Shown here: one piece after another, positions 9,640 to 22,000 of the stretch | How the letters are laid out: the number at the start of each line of letters is the position of its first letter | Numbering within the stretch: position 1 is the stretch's first letter | NCBI GenBank assembly: GCA_027559495.1 | Contig: JAMXSV010000017.1 | Location: 992,001 to 1,056,000, forward strand | Reading direction: 5' to 3' | Source: Aurifilum marmelostoma | Lineage: Eukaryota; Ascomycota; Sordariomycetes; Diaporthales; Cryphonectriaceae | Length of the DNA stretch: 64,000 nt | Made by a program: the position numbers and the translations under genes | Notes under the pieces: model-generated | Database searches by the model: none | Told to the model about the DNA's origin: nothing | What the model saw: the letters and a program-made list of their open reading frames with translations, nothing else

Positions 9640-12600
9640 ATGTCCCTCTCCTTCTTGAGCCGTCACGATGTCGAGGCTTGGGTGCCCGAGCCCACCACAT
9701 CGAAAGGCGGCGCGGGCCTTATCGCGAAACTGTTTGTCCAGATCCATCAAACCCTGAAAAGCCTGACGAGAGCACTTTCCGTAGCCAAGAGTCAGGCTTC
9801 TCAGCCGTGTCGCAATGAAGCAGAGAGATTCTTCCTCTGGGGACAGGGGCTCTCTGTCATCGATGGCGACCTTGACGAGGCCCTCTTGCGCTCCAGGGAC
9901 CTCTATTTCGAAGTCCTGTCTCTCCTGGCTCGACTCGGGCGAGCCACGCTTCAGGAACTCAGTCGGCGGGATCTGGGCGGTAGCTCGGAGCTCACACACG
10001 TGGCTGAGCAGTGCGAGGAGCTGCGGCGCCGGACAGAAGCCGCGGAGAACATGCTCAAGAGCCCGGATGGAGACGATACGGGGTTGAGCAGACCATCTTC
10101 GCCGGCCGAGTCCGACATCTCTGAAGCAGGTACCATAGAAATAGTCGAGGAGATCTCGGTCTATGTTGACTGCCTGCTTGACCTGGCTCCGTCGCTCGAT
10201 AACCCCGCCGTGGACGTCGGCATAGAGCAGGATGAAGTAATACATGGCACGACAACCAACGAGTCTTTCGATGTGTCGTCCAGCGAGGCGTTGATATACT
10301 GCCACAAACTCCGGGACCGCTTCGAAGTCCTGCCGAAATATCTAGTGGAGCGTCTTGCGGAAGCAAATGTGGTCCGGGCTGAGACTTTGCGAAAGGCCAG
10401 AGACCGGGTGGTCGACAAAGAGGATGAAGCGCCGACGAATGACGGTATCAGTGAGGCCCTCTTCACCACAAGTGACGCTCGGATCACCGAGACAACTGGC
10501 TCAAGTGTGCCACTGTCCTCGATATTCTCGACACGGGCGCCTGGCTTGAAGAGGGCACCTACGAACGACTTCAACGACAACGCCTCTGAAGCTACGTTCG
10601 CATCATACAGCACCGGTGTCTCTAGCATCAACCTGGGACGACCTCGCGTGCCGCCCATGCCCCAAGCCAGGGATGATGAGGCGGGATTCGACTGCCCCGT
10701 CTGTATGCAATATATTCCTGTCAGCCACATCGCAAACCGGAGAGACTGGAAGTATGTTTCCATGCACACATGCGCAAATAAGTGAGGACATTGGCTGGGG
10801 TAACCGTGGCGGGCTGACAAAGAACTAGGAAACACGTTTTTGAGGATCTCAAGCCCTATATCTGCACCATTGAGGATTGTCGGCGCGCTTCGGTGTTATA
10901 TGTCCACAGTGCCTCGTGGGCTTCTCATGAGGCTTCACATCCTGCATCTTCCACAGGCTCGGACCGTCTGGCCTGCTCTTTCTGCTCAGCCAGCTACCAG
11001 AAGGCGGCCCCATACTACAGACATGTGTCTGGGCATCTGCGAGAAATCTCGTTATCAGTTCTGCCCCAGGCTGCCGACGAAGACGACCTCGAAACCGAGC
11101 CGAGCGACCAGGAGGGGGAAGAAGGAATCTCGGAAGATGGCAATGAGAATATCGACGCAGGTCCGGATCCCACGATGCTACATGATGTTCCCGAAATCAG
11201 GGCAGAATCGATCAGAAGTTCCCCACTCCAGCCCGCGATTGATGACGGTCAACAGCAGAACGAGATAGGTGGGCAGGGGGGACCTCCTGCTTCCGAGACA
11301 CAAGCCTCCGCACAAGACACGACACCATCCACCTCCAAGCCCATCGTGATAGGCCCAGAAAACACCGACGAGGTTGATATAGACTCGATAATAGATCGAC
11401 TGTTATGGGTCCGGGGTTCCAGACCTGGAACACGGGTTGAGCTGCTGCAAAGCGAGATCGAGTGGCTTTGTCGAAGATCTCGGGAGGTCTTCTTGTCGCA
11501 GCCAAGTCTCCTGGAGCTGGAAGCACCGATCAAGGTAGGTGAAGCTTGTCGGGCGCAGAATGATGAGGCCGTATCTGTACGCTGACTGATTTATGCCAGA
11601 TCATGGGCGACATCCACGGCCAGTATCACGACCTGCTCACGATACTCGAATTCGCAGGCATACCGCCCGAGGCAAATTACTTGTTACTAGGCAACTACGT
11701 GGATTTTGGAAAGCAGTCTATCGAGGTCCTATGCCTGACCCTCGCCTACAAGATACAATATCCTGAAATCTTCTTCCTTCTCCGTGGCAACCACGAGTGT
11801 GCGTCAATGAGCAGGCGCTGGGGCTTCTACGATGAATGCAAAAGCCGCTATAATGTCGAGATATGGGAGCAGTTTCTCAGTACATTCAACTGCATGCCGA
11901 TTGCTGCCATAGTAGATGAAAAGATATTCTGTACACATGGCGGCTTGAGCCCTGAGCTACACTCGATGGAGCAGATACGACAAGTGAAAATGCCAACGGA
12001 GGTAAACATCTGCTGCAAACGAAACAGTCTCCAGCCCCCTCCCCCCCCCCCCCCCCCCCGCCCTTATTGATCTGAGACCGAATGGGCTTCATCACTGACT
12101 GGAGGCGTCAAATTCTAGATTCCTGACAGCGGGCTCGTTGCAGATCTCCTCTTCAGCAATCCGTCCAATGAGATCCCAGGATGGGACGTAAACGACCAAG
12201 TACATAATGATGAAGCAGACGACACAAGAGGTTTCTCGTTTGGCCCTGATGTCGTGTCAAGGTTCTTACAGAAGCACGATATGGAACTCATCGCGCGAGG
12301 CAATCAGCCGGTCAAGGATGGATACGAGTTCTTCGCCGGCAGGCAGCTCGTGACGATATTCGGAGCGCCGAACTACAGGGGATTATATGACAACGCAGCG
12401 GCTGTGATGTCGGCAGACGAGTCTCTGTTGTGTACCTTCCAAGTACGTACTTATCTCTCTATGCCCTTGTTCGACAGCTCGCTCTGTCCGCCTTGTCTTC
12501 TCCCCAGCCCCCCTCTTTGGGGCGATAGACCTACCCTAGGCCAGCAGCCAGAGTGTATCGAGGAGAGCTAACCGCGCCTTCACGATATAACTAGGTTCTG

Positions 12601-12696
12601 AAGTCGAAGGCGACAGAATCATTGGATGCAGGGGATCCCCAACGCCGCGATCCCGAACCGGCGAGATCGCCAACATCTACAGCCTCATACGAATGA
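9640..12696 (+). CDS. Fusion of fungal N-terminal domain, C2H2-like fingers and PP1-like pseudophosphatase
   Basis: Five exons (9640-10751, 10829-11534, 11600-12001, 12119-12442, 12595-12696), all with GT-AG introns in consistent phase, give 881 residues. Start: the open frame begins at a GTG at 9562; the first in-frame ATG is at 9640, and an upstream exon remains possible. Residues 1-200 are helical, like the N-terminus of many fungal C2H2/NACHT proteins. From Cys352-Cys355 to about 450 lie Cys/His-rich finger-like motifs. An acidic, disordered linker follows. From about 560 the chain matches the PP1 catalytic domain: GDIHG at 609-613, RGNHE at 668-672, THGGLSP at 718-724. Three active-site residues differ from PP1: Asp92 to Asn638, Arg96 to Phe642 and His248 to Asn802. 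Asp64, His66, Asp95, Asn124, His125, His173 and Arg221 equivalents remain. Catalysis is therefore doubtful. Exon 2 encodes fingers, linker and PP1 N-terminus without interruption, which supports a real fusion. Confidence 0.85.
12041..12059 (+). repeat. C19 homopolymer in an intron
   Basis: Nineteen consecutive C bases lie in the third intron (12002-12118) of the PP1-fusion gene. Tract length is likely to vary between isolates or be misread in sequencing, but it does not touch the coding sequence. Confidence 0.9.
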
Positions 12697-13796
12697 ATAA
12701 AAGTAGGCCGGGAATACGTGAGGAGGGCGAAGCATAAGTACATGGGAACCTGTTGTCAAACCTACGCATTCGTGCTCCATCTTTAGTCATGGGATGGCTT
12801 CTCTCTAGCTAAGCTCATATTTATCTTCAAATCCAAGACCCGTTTGCTGAATGGTTGGGCAATGAGCGAGCAAGGCACAAGAACCGCGCGAGTATCCAGC
12901 AAGTGATCCATCTTGTAGACTGAATGGGATACGTCCATGTATAATATCTGCCATGGGATGATATCTGGCACTTCCGAATAGAGTTTTGTTCATCAATAAT
13001 TACTGTTTCTGTTCAGATTTCCTTCAGCTGGAGGGGCTATTACCACAGAACTGCACTTTTACCGATAGCATAGTCAGAGAGCCGAAATGCAATATAATTG
13101 TGCTCGGGACTCTATCAAATACCTTATAGTAATATGACGACAGCAGGCCAGTGCTTTAAGTTTTCCACGCTCAAGGTTTGTTCCGTTTGACAGCGAATCT
13201 TACGACCACTCTGCGCGCGTAGTCCTCTCTAACCACGTGTGGCTAGAGAGAACGGCTGGGAGCTAAAAGAGACAGCCTACTTGGTACTTTGGTCCTGCAC
13301 TGCCATTCATGGGCGAAGGATTCCCTACCAAGTAGTCTCATGAGCTGCGCCACCCTGAACATGCGTTCGTTCTTACATGTGCGGGTGGGAGGCATCCGAC
13401 ACTGTATTTCCTCTCTCATGGAGGCTGGCACTGCTTATTTCTTGGTTGCCGGGTCTCACTTGGAACATGTTCGTTCGCATACATAATCTTACTTACGAGC
13501 ACCCAGAGAGCACACTCTGCCCCACAACCATGCCAGCGTTGTGAGAGACACCTCCTCCGACTCGTTTCGATATTATTGGATTCCCGTTGACCTGGACGTT
13601 CACTTCTTCTGCCACTGCAGAAGTCTTGAAACAACCAACTGGGCACCGAACTGGATACCGAAGCATAACGCCAACGCGGGCCAGTCTATCTCTTCAGAGC
13701 AGATATTCCTTTCGCCGCCAGCTCTTGCTGCTGGCATCGTGCAAGAAAAAGAGCCTCTATCGGACGACGCAAGTAGTGAATCCCTGGCGCACAGCA
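12697..13796. other. Intergenic, partly AT-rich
   Basis: This contains the 3' flank of the PP1-fusion gene and the upstream region of the next plus-strand gene. The part from about 12970 to 13150 is AT-rich. A CACGTG E-box within CCACGTGTGG is at 13233-13242. No coding region was recognised. Confidence 0.45.
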
Positions 13797-15027
13797 ATGG
13801 CTGGCAATGAGCCGCAGTCCGAAAAGGACCGGCTGCGAATCCACTACAGTAAACAAGCCGAACGGGACCTACCTCCGACACCAAATTCCATCACTCTCGG
13901 GAGCCCCATCTCGCCGCTTGGTTCCGGCAGCCCCGTTGCTGCCGTGAGCCTGTCCGCGCTCAGCAGCCCATCTTCTGCCGCCCCGCCAAATGACGACGGC
14001 AACAGCACCACCACCACCACTGCCGCCGCCGCCGCGGATGAACACCAGCACCCAGCCGAACCACCACCTTACTCCGGACCCGCAGGCGGCACCTCAACCA
14101 CACGGCAGCCCGCCTCGTCTTCCCTTGCCCGGAAGCACCCAGGCCTCCCTCCCCTCAACTACCAGCTCTACGCCCCGCCCCTGTTCGAGCTCTCCTCCGA
14201 CTGCACCACCCTGAAATCCACCGCCCCCTACCTCTCCTCCTCGGCATCTGCCCTCGTCAACCTCGTGCGCGCCCAGGCCGGCGTTCCGCCGAAACCACAG
14301 CTCCACATCACGGGCACCCGGGCCAGCAGCTCCTCCTCCGGGAAGCCCGACTTTGCCATCAAGCTCAACCTGATGCACCTGCTCGTCCCGGACGAGAGCG
14401 CCACCAACAAGCAGCAGCAGCAGCGCATGGACTACATCCGGGTCATCGCACCAGGCGAGCCTGCCCTGCGCGGCGGGACGCGCCCTTCCCTCGAGCCAGA
14501 CCTAGGCGACCACGCCGGCCTCGATGCCTGGGCGCGCCGGTTCGTCGAGGACACGAGCCCCGTCAAGGCCTTTGTGCTGGAGCGCACCGTGGTCAACCTC
14601 GACACGACCTGGCTCGAGGGCCAGGTGCGGAGCCTGGTGGCCGCGATGGGGTATAAGGGGGGTGGTAAGCGTGACGTTTCCAGTGACGCACGCCAAGGTG
14701 GTCGTGCAGAACCCGGACAAGGTGAACAAGTTCTTCACGGGCCTGACGACCTTGTTCTCGGGCAAGAGGACGTATGGGGTCGTCAAGGCCGTGTGGCCTT
14801 TTGCTTCGTGCAGGAAGGATGACGAGTCGCAGCAGCAGCAGAGGGTGTGTGTGGTGCAGAGCGAGGAGCAGTGGTGGAGGGAGTGGGCGCAGTCGATCCG
14901 GTATGCGATTGGCACGAGGAGGAATGGGTGGGTTACCGTCGAAGATAAACTAGAAGCCATCATGGAGGGCAAGGGAAAGGGTGTTTCGACGGTCGACTGG
15001 GACAATGTTAGCTGGCAAAATTGGTAG
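13797..15027 (+). CDS. Conserved fungal protein of unknown function, frame broken at a G run
   Basis: The start is the ATG at 13797; the open frame upstream lacks protein-like composition. The N-terminal 100 residues are disordered (Pro/Ser/Thr/Ala-rich). A folded domain then runs from about 120 to the C-terminus, with LNYQLYAPPLFEL and later AKVVVQNPDKVNKFF. The frame from 13797 runs to 14822, but after about 14656 the protein-like sequence continues in the next frame to the stop at 15027. Reading the G6 run at 14657-14662 as G5 joins both parts (AMGYKG to VVSVTFPV) into about 409 residues. A 20-base intron at the same place would be too short. I do not recognise the family beyond its look of a conserved fungal protein. 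It converges on THO2. Confidence 0.65.
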
Positions 15028-16023
15028 GTGTAATAATATATACAGGGAGGAGTGGTGTGGTGCACTTTGAAGAGAGAGAGAGAGAGATCCTCTCCAGTCA
15101 GAGTTCGAGAGAACTACAACAGGAGGCCCCGCCTACTTCCCATGTTCATTGGCTTATGAAAGTATTTCCTGTCCTATAGCACCATACCTGGAATGCCAAA
15201 CCCTCCTTACGCGCAAAACACCGTGCTGAAGCAGAATGGAAATGTTCCCGGAGAAACCCGTTGTCCATCCAAAAACGCCAGACACACATCCATCATGCTC
15301 ATGATGCAAACTCCCCCTGGCCCCTTTCCTTGTCCCGGATCGCGACCGTGAAGTCGTTTTCGCGCTTGATATGGGTATCTTTTCGCCCGCTCCCCAATCC
15401 AGAAGTCACGAAGAGATGGGAAAGTAGATGATTTACAAGAAGAAGAAAAAAGGTCCTTGACGTAAAAGGACTCGAGCTGGTGACGCCTGTAAAGTCCAAA
15501 GGAGATAGACAAGTTGTAGATGCTGCCGACTGGTCACCGCAACGCCAAACACAAGTTGAAGTGGCAGGGTCGGGATATCGGAGAGGTCCAAGAGGTTAAA
15601 GGCGAACCACGGCCACGGGCTGCGAGCCTTCTTATTCTATCCTCTGGCGTATGAGGAGTAATTGTGTTGAAATCGTCGTGTGCCATGTCAACGTGGCACC
15701 TCGGGTTTCGTCCACGGAGGAGAAGCCAAGCCATTCTTTTCTGCCACAGGAAGAAACCTCCCTCCCATAATCCATTGCACACAGGAAACAAAGGTTATAT
15801 CTTGCGAGTCTCGCACGTAATCTTCTTTTTCTTTCGTCGCTGCTAAGAACCCATGACTTGATTTGATGATGTCCAATCTGTGACTTCCGGAAACAGCTTC
15901 TGAGCCGTAACTTTTCCTTCGAGTGTTCTGTCGTCTTTTTTCTTGTGTCCTCAACAGCTCGGCCCCCTCCACATCATACACTCTTGCCAGTAAGATATAG
16001 CGGATTAGATGGCCTCAAGGCTG
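15028..16023. other. Intergenic between convergent genes
   Basis: This holds the 3' flanks of the hypothetical gene (+) and THO2 (-). A short GA repeat is at 15074-15087. No gene was seen. Confidence 0.5.
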
Positions 16024-19000
16024 CTAACGTCTCGGCCTCTTATCCCGGTCGTGAAGCGGCATATCTGAAACGTCACTCCTTCGCTTCCTTCCAGACGATC
16101 GTTCGTCGCCGCGAGCATCTCGTCGGTCATCGCCGAGTCGTCCAGATCCGCTGTCTCGAGGGCCGTCCCTCGGGCCAGGATCCCTCGGCCCTCCACGTAT
16201 CGATCCTCGACTGTTGCCCGCCCACTCATCTCCAGGTCTACCGCCGCTGTTTCCTCCATCACCTCTGCCCATCTCGCCCCTGCTGCTGTTGTCACCCCTC
16301 TCTCGGTGCCGTGATTCGCGACCAGAGCTCGGCTGCTCCCTCCTGCCATCGGCAGCAGGCAGTGGCTCTCGGTTGCTGCTATTGGCGACTACATCCCGCA
16401 TGGGTCGTCTCGGCTGAACAGGTTCGTGGTTGGGATCTCGATCACGGCTCATGTCGATCCCCGAGGGCGGCGCAGCTGCCCGCCGGTCGTGTCGGTCGTG
16501 GCTGTCATTGCCACGCGGCTCCCTCGGCTCGCGCTCTCCACGAGGACTTCGCTCTCGACCACCATGTCGACTGGACCGTTCTGACCGGTCCCGATGATCC
16601 CTCCGTCCACCGCGGTCGTATTCACCTCTGTTGCCCGAGACGTCGTCTTGATGATGCAACCCAGATCTTGACGGCTCCCGAGGTGGTGGAGGTGGCGGCG
16701 GTGGTGGTCCATTGCCGCTGTCATTTCCACCCTGAGGGCGTTCTGGGATATTACTCCGCCGCATGGGATCTGGTCGTTCTTGAACCGGGGTCGAGACCGG
16801 CGACGCGCCCGTCAGTACCTGCGCGTCGGAGTCCGGCAGGTTCGTTCGCTGTCTCCGGTAGTCGCCATCCCGTCTATTAGGTGTGATGCTGTTCTGGAGG
16901 TCCTGGAGCTGTCTTCTGGCGCTGCCCCTCTGGCGCTCGTGGCTTGCTGCAGGACCAGGCGGGGCAGGATAAGGAGAACTGTACTCCGCGACTGGCGTGT
17001 TTGGCAGGCTGCCCTGGCCATGACGTGAGCCCGATGGGCCAGTCGGTACGGGCATCCGGTCGTTGGTGTGGATAGCCGGTATATTCGGTCGGCCACGGGA
17101 TGGGGGAGGTCCTGGCGGTGGTGGGGGCGGCGGAGGCGTTGAGGCGATGTGGTTCATTCGATCGGGGTGTACTGGCACCTGATTAGGATTCGAGTCGAAG
17201 TGCTTCACACGATCGGGGTGCATCCCAGTGCTAGGCCCATGCCCAGCGGGATTTCCGGCTCCCTGAGCCAGTTCGGCCTGGCTTGGCTGGGACCTGCGAG
17301 GTCTTGATGAGGCGGGCCCAGTTGGGGGCTGGCGGTCTGGTGAAGGCGCTCTGGGAGGAGGGTCAGGAGGTAGCATGCGTCCTTCTGATCTGGGTGCGGG
17401 GAGCGTCGAGGATGCTCTAGACGAGCCCCTGGCCCCACGGCCACGAGGACCTTGCGGCACGGTGTCTGCGACAGAAGATGCTGGAGGCATTGGGTTCAAT
17501 CGTCCATAGTTGGGGTCCTGCTGGTTCGCTCTGCCCCGGTCTGACTCGTGGGCGCGCTGGCCTGAGCCTGTATGAGATGCATCGCGGCCGCGGTCGCTCG
17601 ACGGTGCAAAGTTCTGGTCACGAGGAGGCATTTCACTGTCCCTCGCAGAAGGCTGTTGAGGTGGCTCAGCCGCAGTTCCGCTTCTGCGGCTATGCCGATC
17701 CTCACGACTTGGCCTGTCGTCTCTCCTCGGCGAAGATGCACGCGACGATACGCGATCTCGCCCCGTCTCTCTTGGAGACCGTGTCGATGGACTGCCCTGT
17801 GGGTTCTGCATCAGCGCAGCACGTTGGGGATTGATCATCTCAGGTCGTTCGTCCGCCTGGAAGAGGGCTGCTCTCTGAGGATTCATTGGCGGTTCTTCCG
17901 GTCCCTCCTTAGGGGCTGCTGTTTGAGACTGCGACGGAATAGGCAGCTCTCGTGGGCCACGGCCATCACGGCTCTGGTTGCGATCTCGGGATGGTCGAGC
18001 ATCTGGATCATTGGCAGAATCACCTCGAGGCTCACCTCGACGCGGTGCAGCAGCCTCAGGCCTGCTTGACCAGTCACGTTCCGATAGTCGTCCAGGCTCG
18101 CGAGCGATGCCTTCGTTTCCTCCTCTACGTTCCGAGTCGTGGTGATCCCGTCTGTCTGCACGCCCGTTGTCCTGCTGACGATGATCTCGTAAATCCCTTG
18201 GATCACGAGGAAGATCGCGAGGAAGATCACGGGGGAGGTCCCTAGGGTCACGGTGGCGTTCCCTCGAGTCCCGTGGCTCCCTGGTCTCGCGAGGCTGTTT
18301 CAACTCCCGAGTCTCTCTGGTGGGTAAATCACGGCGCTCAGGAGTAGCGTGCTGTGGGTGATAACGACCAGGAATCGGCACATTAGGCCGATTTGGCAGG
18401 CCATGGGGCAACCTCTCTGGCCTCGACGTAGACGACGGCCGCGAACTGTCACTGCGCCCATTTGACGTGGGAGGGGGTGGCGCCGGAAGAACAGGCTTGG
18501 GCGTCGCAGGCCTGCTGCCCTGCGCCACAGGTTTGTCTCTGTTGTTTGAGGAATCCTTTCGCGTATCGCTGTCTGGAGCTGGGGTTCTGTTGACTGCAGA
18601 TCCGGCTTTTGCCTCTTCGTTCTGAGCAGATTTCGCCGAAGTTTTGGAGTCCTTGCCATCCTTGACCTCGCCGTCTTCCTCTTCCGTGGGATGGGCAGAC
18701 GCAGCAGTTCTGACCGTAGTGTCAGTAAGTCTGTGTAAGTGGTGAAGAACTTTGGGATTTTCTGTTGAGGGTACTGACGTGGTGCCCTGTTGAGGCTTGA
18801 ATTCTGCTGCAGTCGGGCGCAGGGCAGAGCTCGCCCCCTGGGTTGGTCATCTCAACATCCTTGGGCCCATCCTGTGGCGCGAGGGACTGTATGTGTGTAT
18901 CAGCACTGCTGGTCCCCTTCTTGAGAACTCTTGTGTTGCTCACCATGTTGGGACGGAATGCTTGTACAGCAACCCATTTGGAATCTCGCCTCTTCAGCAT

Positions 19001-22000
19001 GGCGTAGACCGTCTGAGCAGCAACTGAGAGGTCGACACGGTGATCTTCTTCCGATCCACCCTTGGAACCGTCTTCACGGGTCTTGATCTCGTCGAGGACT
19101 TTCAGTAATTGAGAGCCCATGAAATTGACAGCAGGGAAGAACTCGGCGACCCATTTGAGAACCGTCAGAGCATTCCTGATATGCATCCACTCCTTGGTAC
19201 CCTGCAGACAGGCCTTGAGAGCGATATTGAGGTTCTTGTGCCACTCATAGTGAGAATCTCGGAAGAATGGATGCTCAACGAAAGCCGTTGGGTTACCTTC
19301 GTCATCGAAGGTGGTGGCGAAACTCAGATACTTGCGCTTAGGGCCAAAAGCCTCCTTCTCGTAGACCGTCTTATCAGCATGCCACCTTGCCAGATCCTCG
19401 AGGACGCACTTGAGGAAACGCCCCAGAAACTCCGCTTCGCGGACTGTTGCAGAGAAGATGATGGCACGGAGCCGGTTTGCGTTGAAAAGCTGCTCGTAAA
19501 GCGTAAAGAGCTTGAAGTTTGGCGTCTGGTTCTCGTGCAGGCACTTCAGCAACCTGAAACAATATTCCGTGTCTGCGGCAGACGTGAGGAGTCTGGGCAA
19601 TATGCAATGCTCCAATAAAGCATCAGCAACCACTGACGACTCTGCAATTGATCCAGAAAACCAATATTTGGCTTGTCTGGCCAGTCTGAACTTGGTCTTC
19701 TGGTAGCGTTCGATGTGGCTTCCCAGCTCTTCCCTGATAGACTGCGCAAGTGCTTGAAGCGCCTTCTTCTTCTCTTCTTTCTTGTTCATTCCATGTCGTG
19801 TCATGTCGGTGCGGTCTCTCATTACGTCGTTCGATTCCTTGTTGAGCCGGTCATTCTCGGCCTCGTAGCTCATCTGCGGCACGTGCAAGTCACCGAGAGA
19901 AAGAGACCAGAAGGTGACGTAGAATTCTGGGCTGAGGTTCTTCCACGTCGACGGAGGGAATGAGTCTTGGATGCTGTCAACGATAGGCTGTAGCACATCG
20001 GCGATCGGGTCAAGCTTTCGTGTCTCGGGTGCTGCGGGCGCGCTGACGTCTCCAGAATGTTCCGGGGCAGGCTTCTTTTCGTCCACGACCATCTTGTCCT
20101 CCTCCTCGTCCACCTCAGTCTTGCCGGTAGCCTCTTTGTCCGCCGAGCTGTCACCGCTGGTCTCGATCATCGCCAAGTCGCCATCCACATCAGTAGTAGC
20201 AGCATCCCGGGTCGTCTGGGGATTCAGAAAGCCATCCTTGGCAGAAGCGACTGCCGGTGCTTTGGTATGGGTCATGCGATAAGCGAGACTAGCCCTTCCA
20301 ATCATGAAAGCCAGATTAACGTCTAGGCCGTAGGTTGTCATCAGCTCCACGACACCTGGAATGAGCTTGTCGAAGTCATCCGGGGTCAGGTTGCTTCGGA
20401 GCAGGTCGAGATATTGCGCCAGGGCCTGTTGGACCTCGTCCATGATGGTTGCGAGGTACTTGACGTGGGCGTCGTCCTGATATAGCGCTGATTGGCGATA
20501 CTGAGCCAGGTTGATGAGGAGCCTTCCAGCCAACCTCGTGTCCACCAGTGATTGCATAAGGCGTTTTGCACCGCTGACGGATTCGAAACGCCGATCGCCA
20601 AGCTTGATCAAAGTCTGCCGACGCAAGACCTCGCCGCCAGTCATTGCCCGCAACTGAGCATCCGTGAAGTCCACATCGGACACCACGCCAGCCATGCTCA
20701 GAATAAGCTCTCGAAGTATGACCAGATCTGTGGAGTTGCCTCTAGACAGCTGGCTATTGACGTATTGAAGAACCGGGGATGGCGTCATGTTCTGATATCG
20801 CTTGAAAACACGGCCCGAGAACTTGGACAGGGCTTGCAGCCATTTGCTGGTGAGCAAGACGGATGCCTCCTGTGTTCGGCTTCGAGATTTGCCGCCCAGA
20901 GCACTCATCAAAGACCACGTCAGGACGTCATAGCCCAGATCGGTAAAGTATCTCGCGCACTCGACAAAGGCCTGAATGAGGTTGGGATAGGCCTCGATCT
21001 GGTCGAAAGCGGTCTTGAAGACGATACCAGGAGATGAATAGGCAGTCTTTGCGAGTTTCTTGGCCATGGAGGCCAGGTTCGTGAGTGAGAGCCGCTTGAG
21101 CACACTATTCGTCTCTGCCTTGGTACGGGCGAAGGCCGACTTGATGGCCGCATTGCGCGAAGTTCGGCCGAGGAACCATTCCGAGTAGATGGCGTACCGC
21201 GTGGTGATAGGAAACTGCTTCAGCAGATCCCAGACAGCATGGACAGCAAAAGAATTGTTTTCGGTCAAGCTGAGGGAGGGAACCAATAAACGGGTGAGCA
21301 GCTCTTGCCAGCGGTTCACGTTCTGGGGCGAGTGGTCCTGGGACAGGCTCATGGCCCCAATTCCGGCAAGCTTCGCAAGTAGCGTCGGGTTCCTGCCGAT
21401 GTTGACTCCTGACAGGTTCATAAGTGTATCACAGAGGGTGAAAACATCATCGACGGTCTGGCAGATGGGCACGTTGTCGGCCCACTCATCCCAGTAATAT
21501 CTGTAAGGTGTATTGTTGCTCTCACCGTCAGGATGTGGCCAGCGGAAGGGTCGCTTTTGCTGTGTCTGGCCGAGTCTCACAGATCCCTTGGCGACACCCG
21601 TCTGCTCGATATCTGGAAGCCGTTTGGGAGGGATCTCGGGCTGTACACCGGAATCTCGAGGAACGGCCCTGCATTCGTCCGAGACCTTTTGTATGGAGTG
21701 TAAAAGAAGGCGATTGATGAGCTTGTAGAGGTTGGGGTACGCCTCTGGCAGCCACGGATATTGCGTGAGGATGTAGAGAGATTCGGGTATGGAACCCATG
21801 GTGAGGAGCTCGGTCAGCAGCTGCACCTTTTGGGGAGGATATTCATTCTTCTGGTCCTTGTCCTTATCCTTGTCCTCAGATGCACCAGTGGCTTTCGTCT
21901 GGATAGCTGGCTTTGCTGGTGCTTGACCAACAGAATCGTCAGTCAGTACGGACATGGTCAGAGCATTGTTGCCCCTGCCAGTCTTCTTCCGCTCTTCCTC

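Noticed and set aside
14664..14683. Short intron (GGTAAGC to TTTCCAG) explaining the frame change in the hypothetical gene
   Set aside because: It would be about 20 bases, shorter than any plausible fungal spliceosomal intron; an extra G in the adjacent run fits better.
16024..18528. Separate Arg/Pro-rich gene downstream of THO2
   Set aside because: The open frame continues upstream of the first ATG into THO2 without a stop, and charged tails of this kind are usual for filamentous-fungal Tho2.
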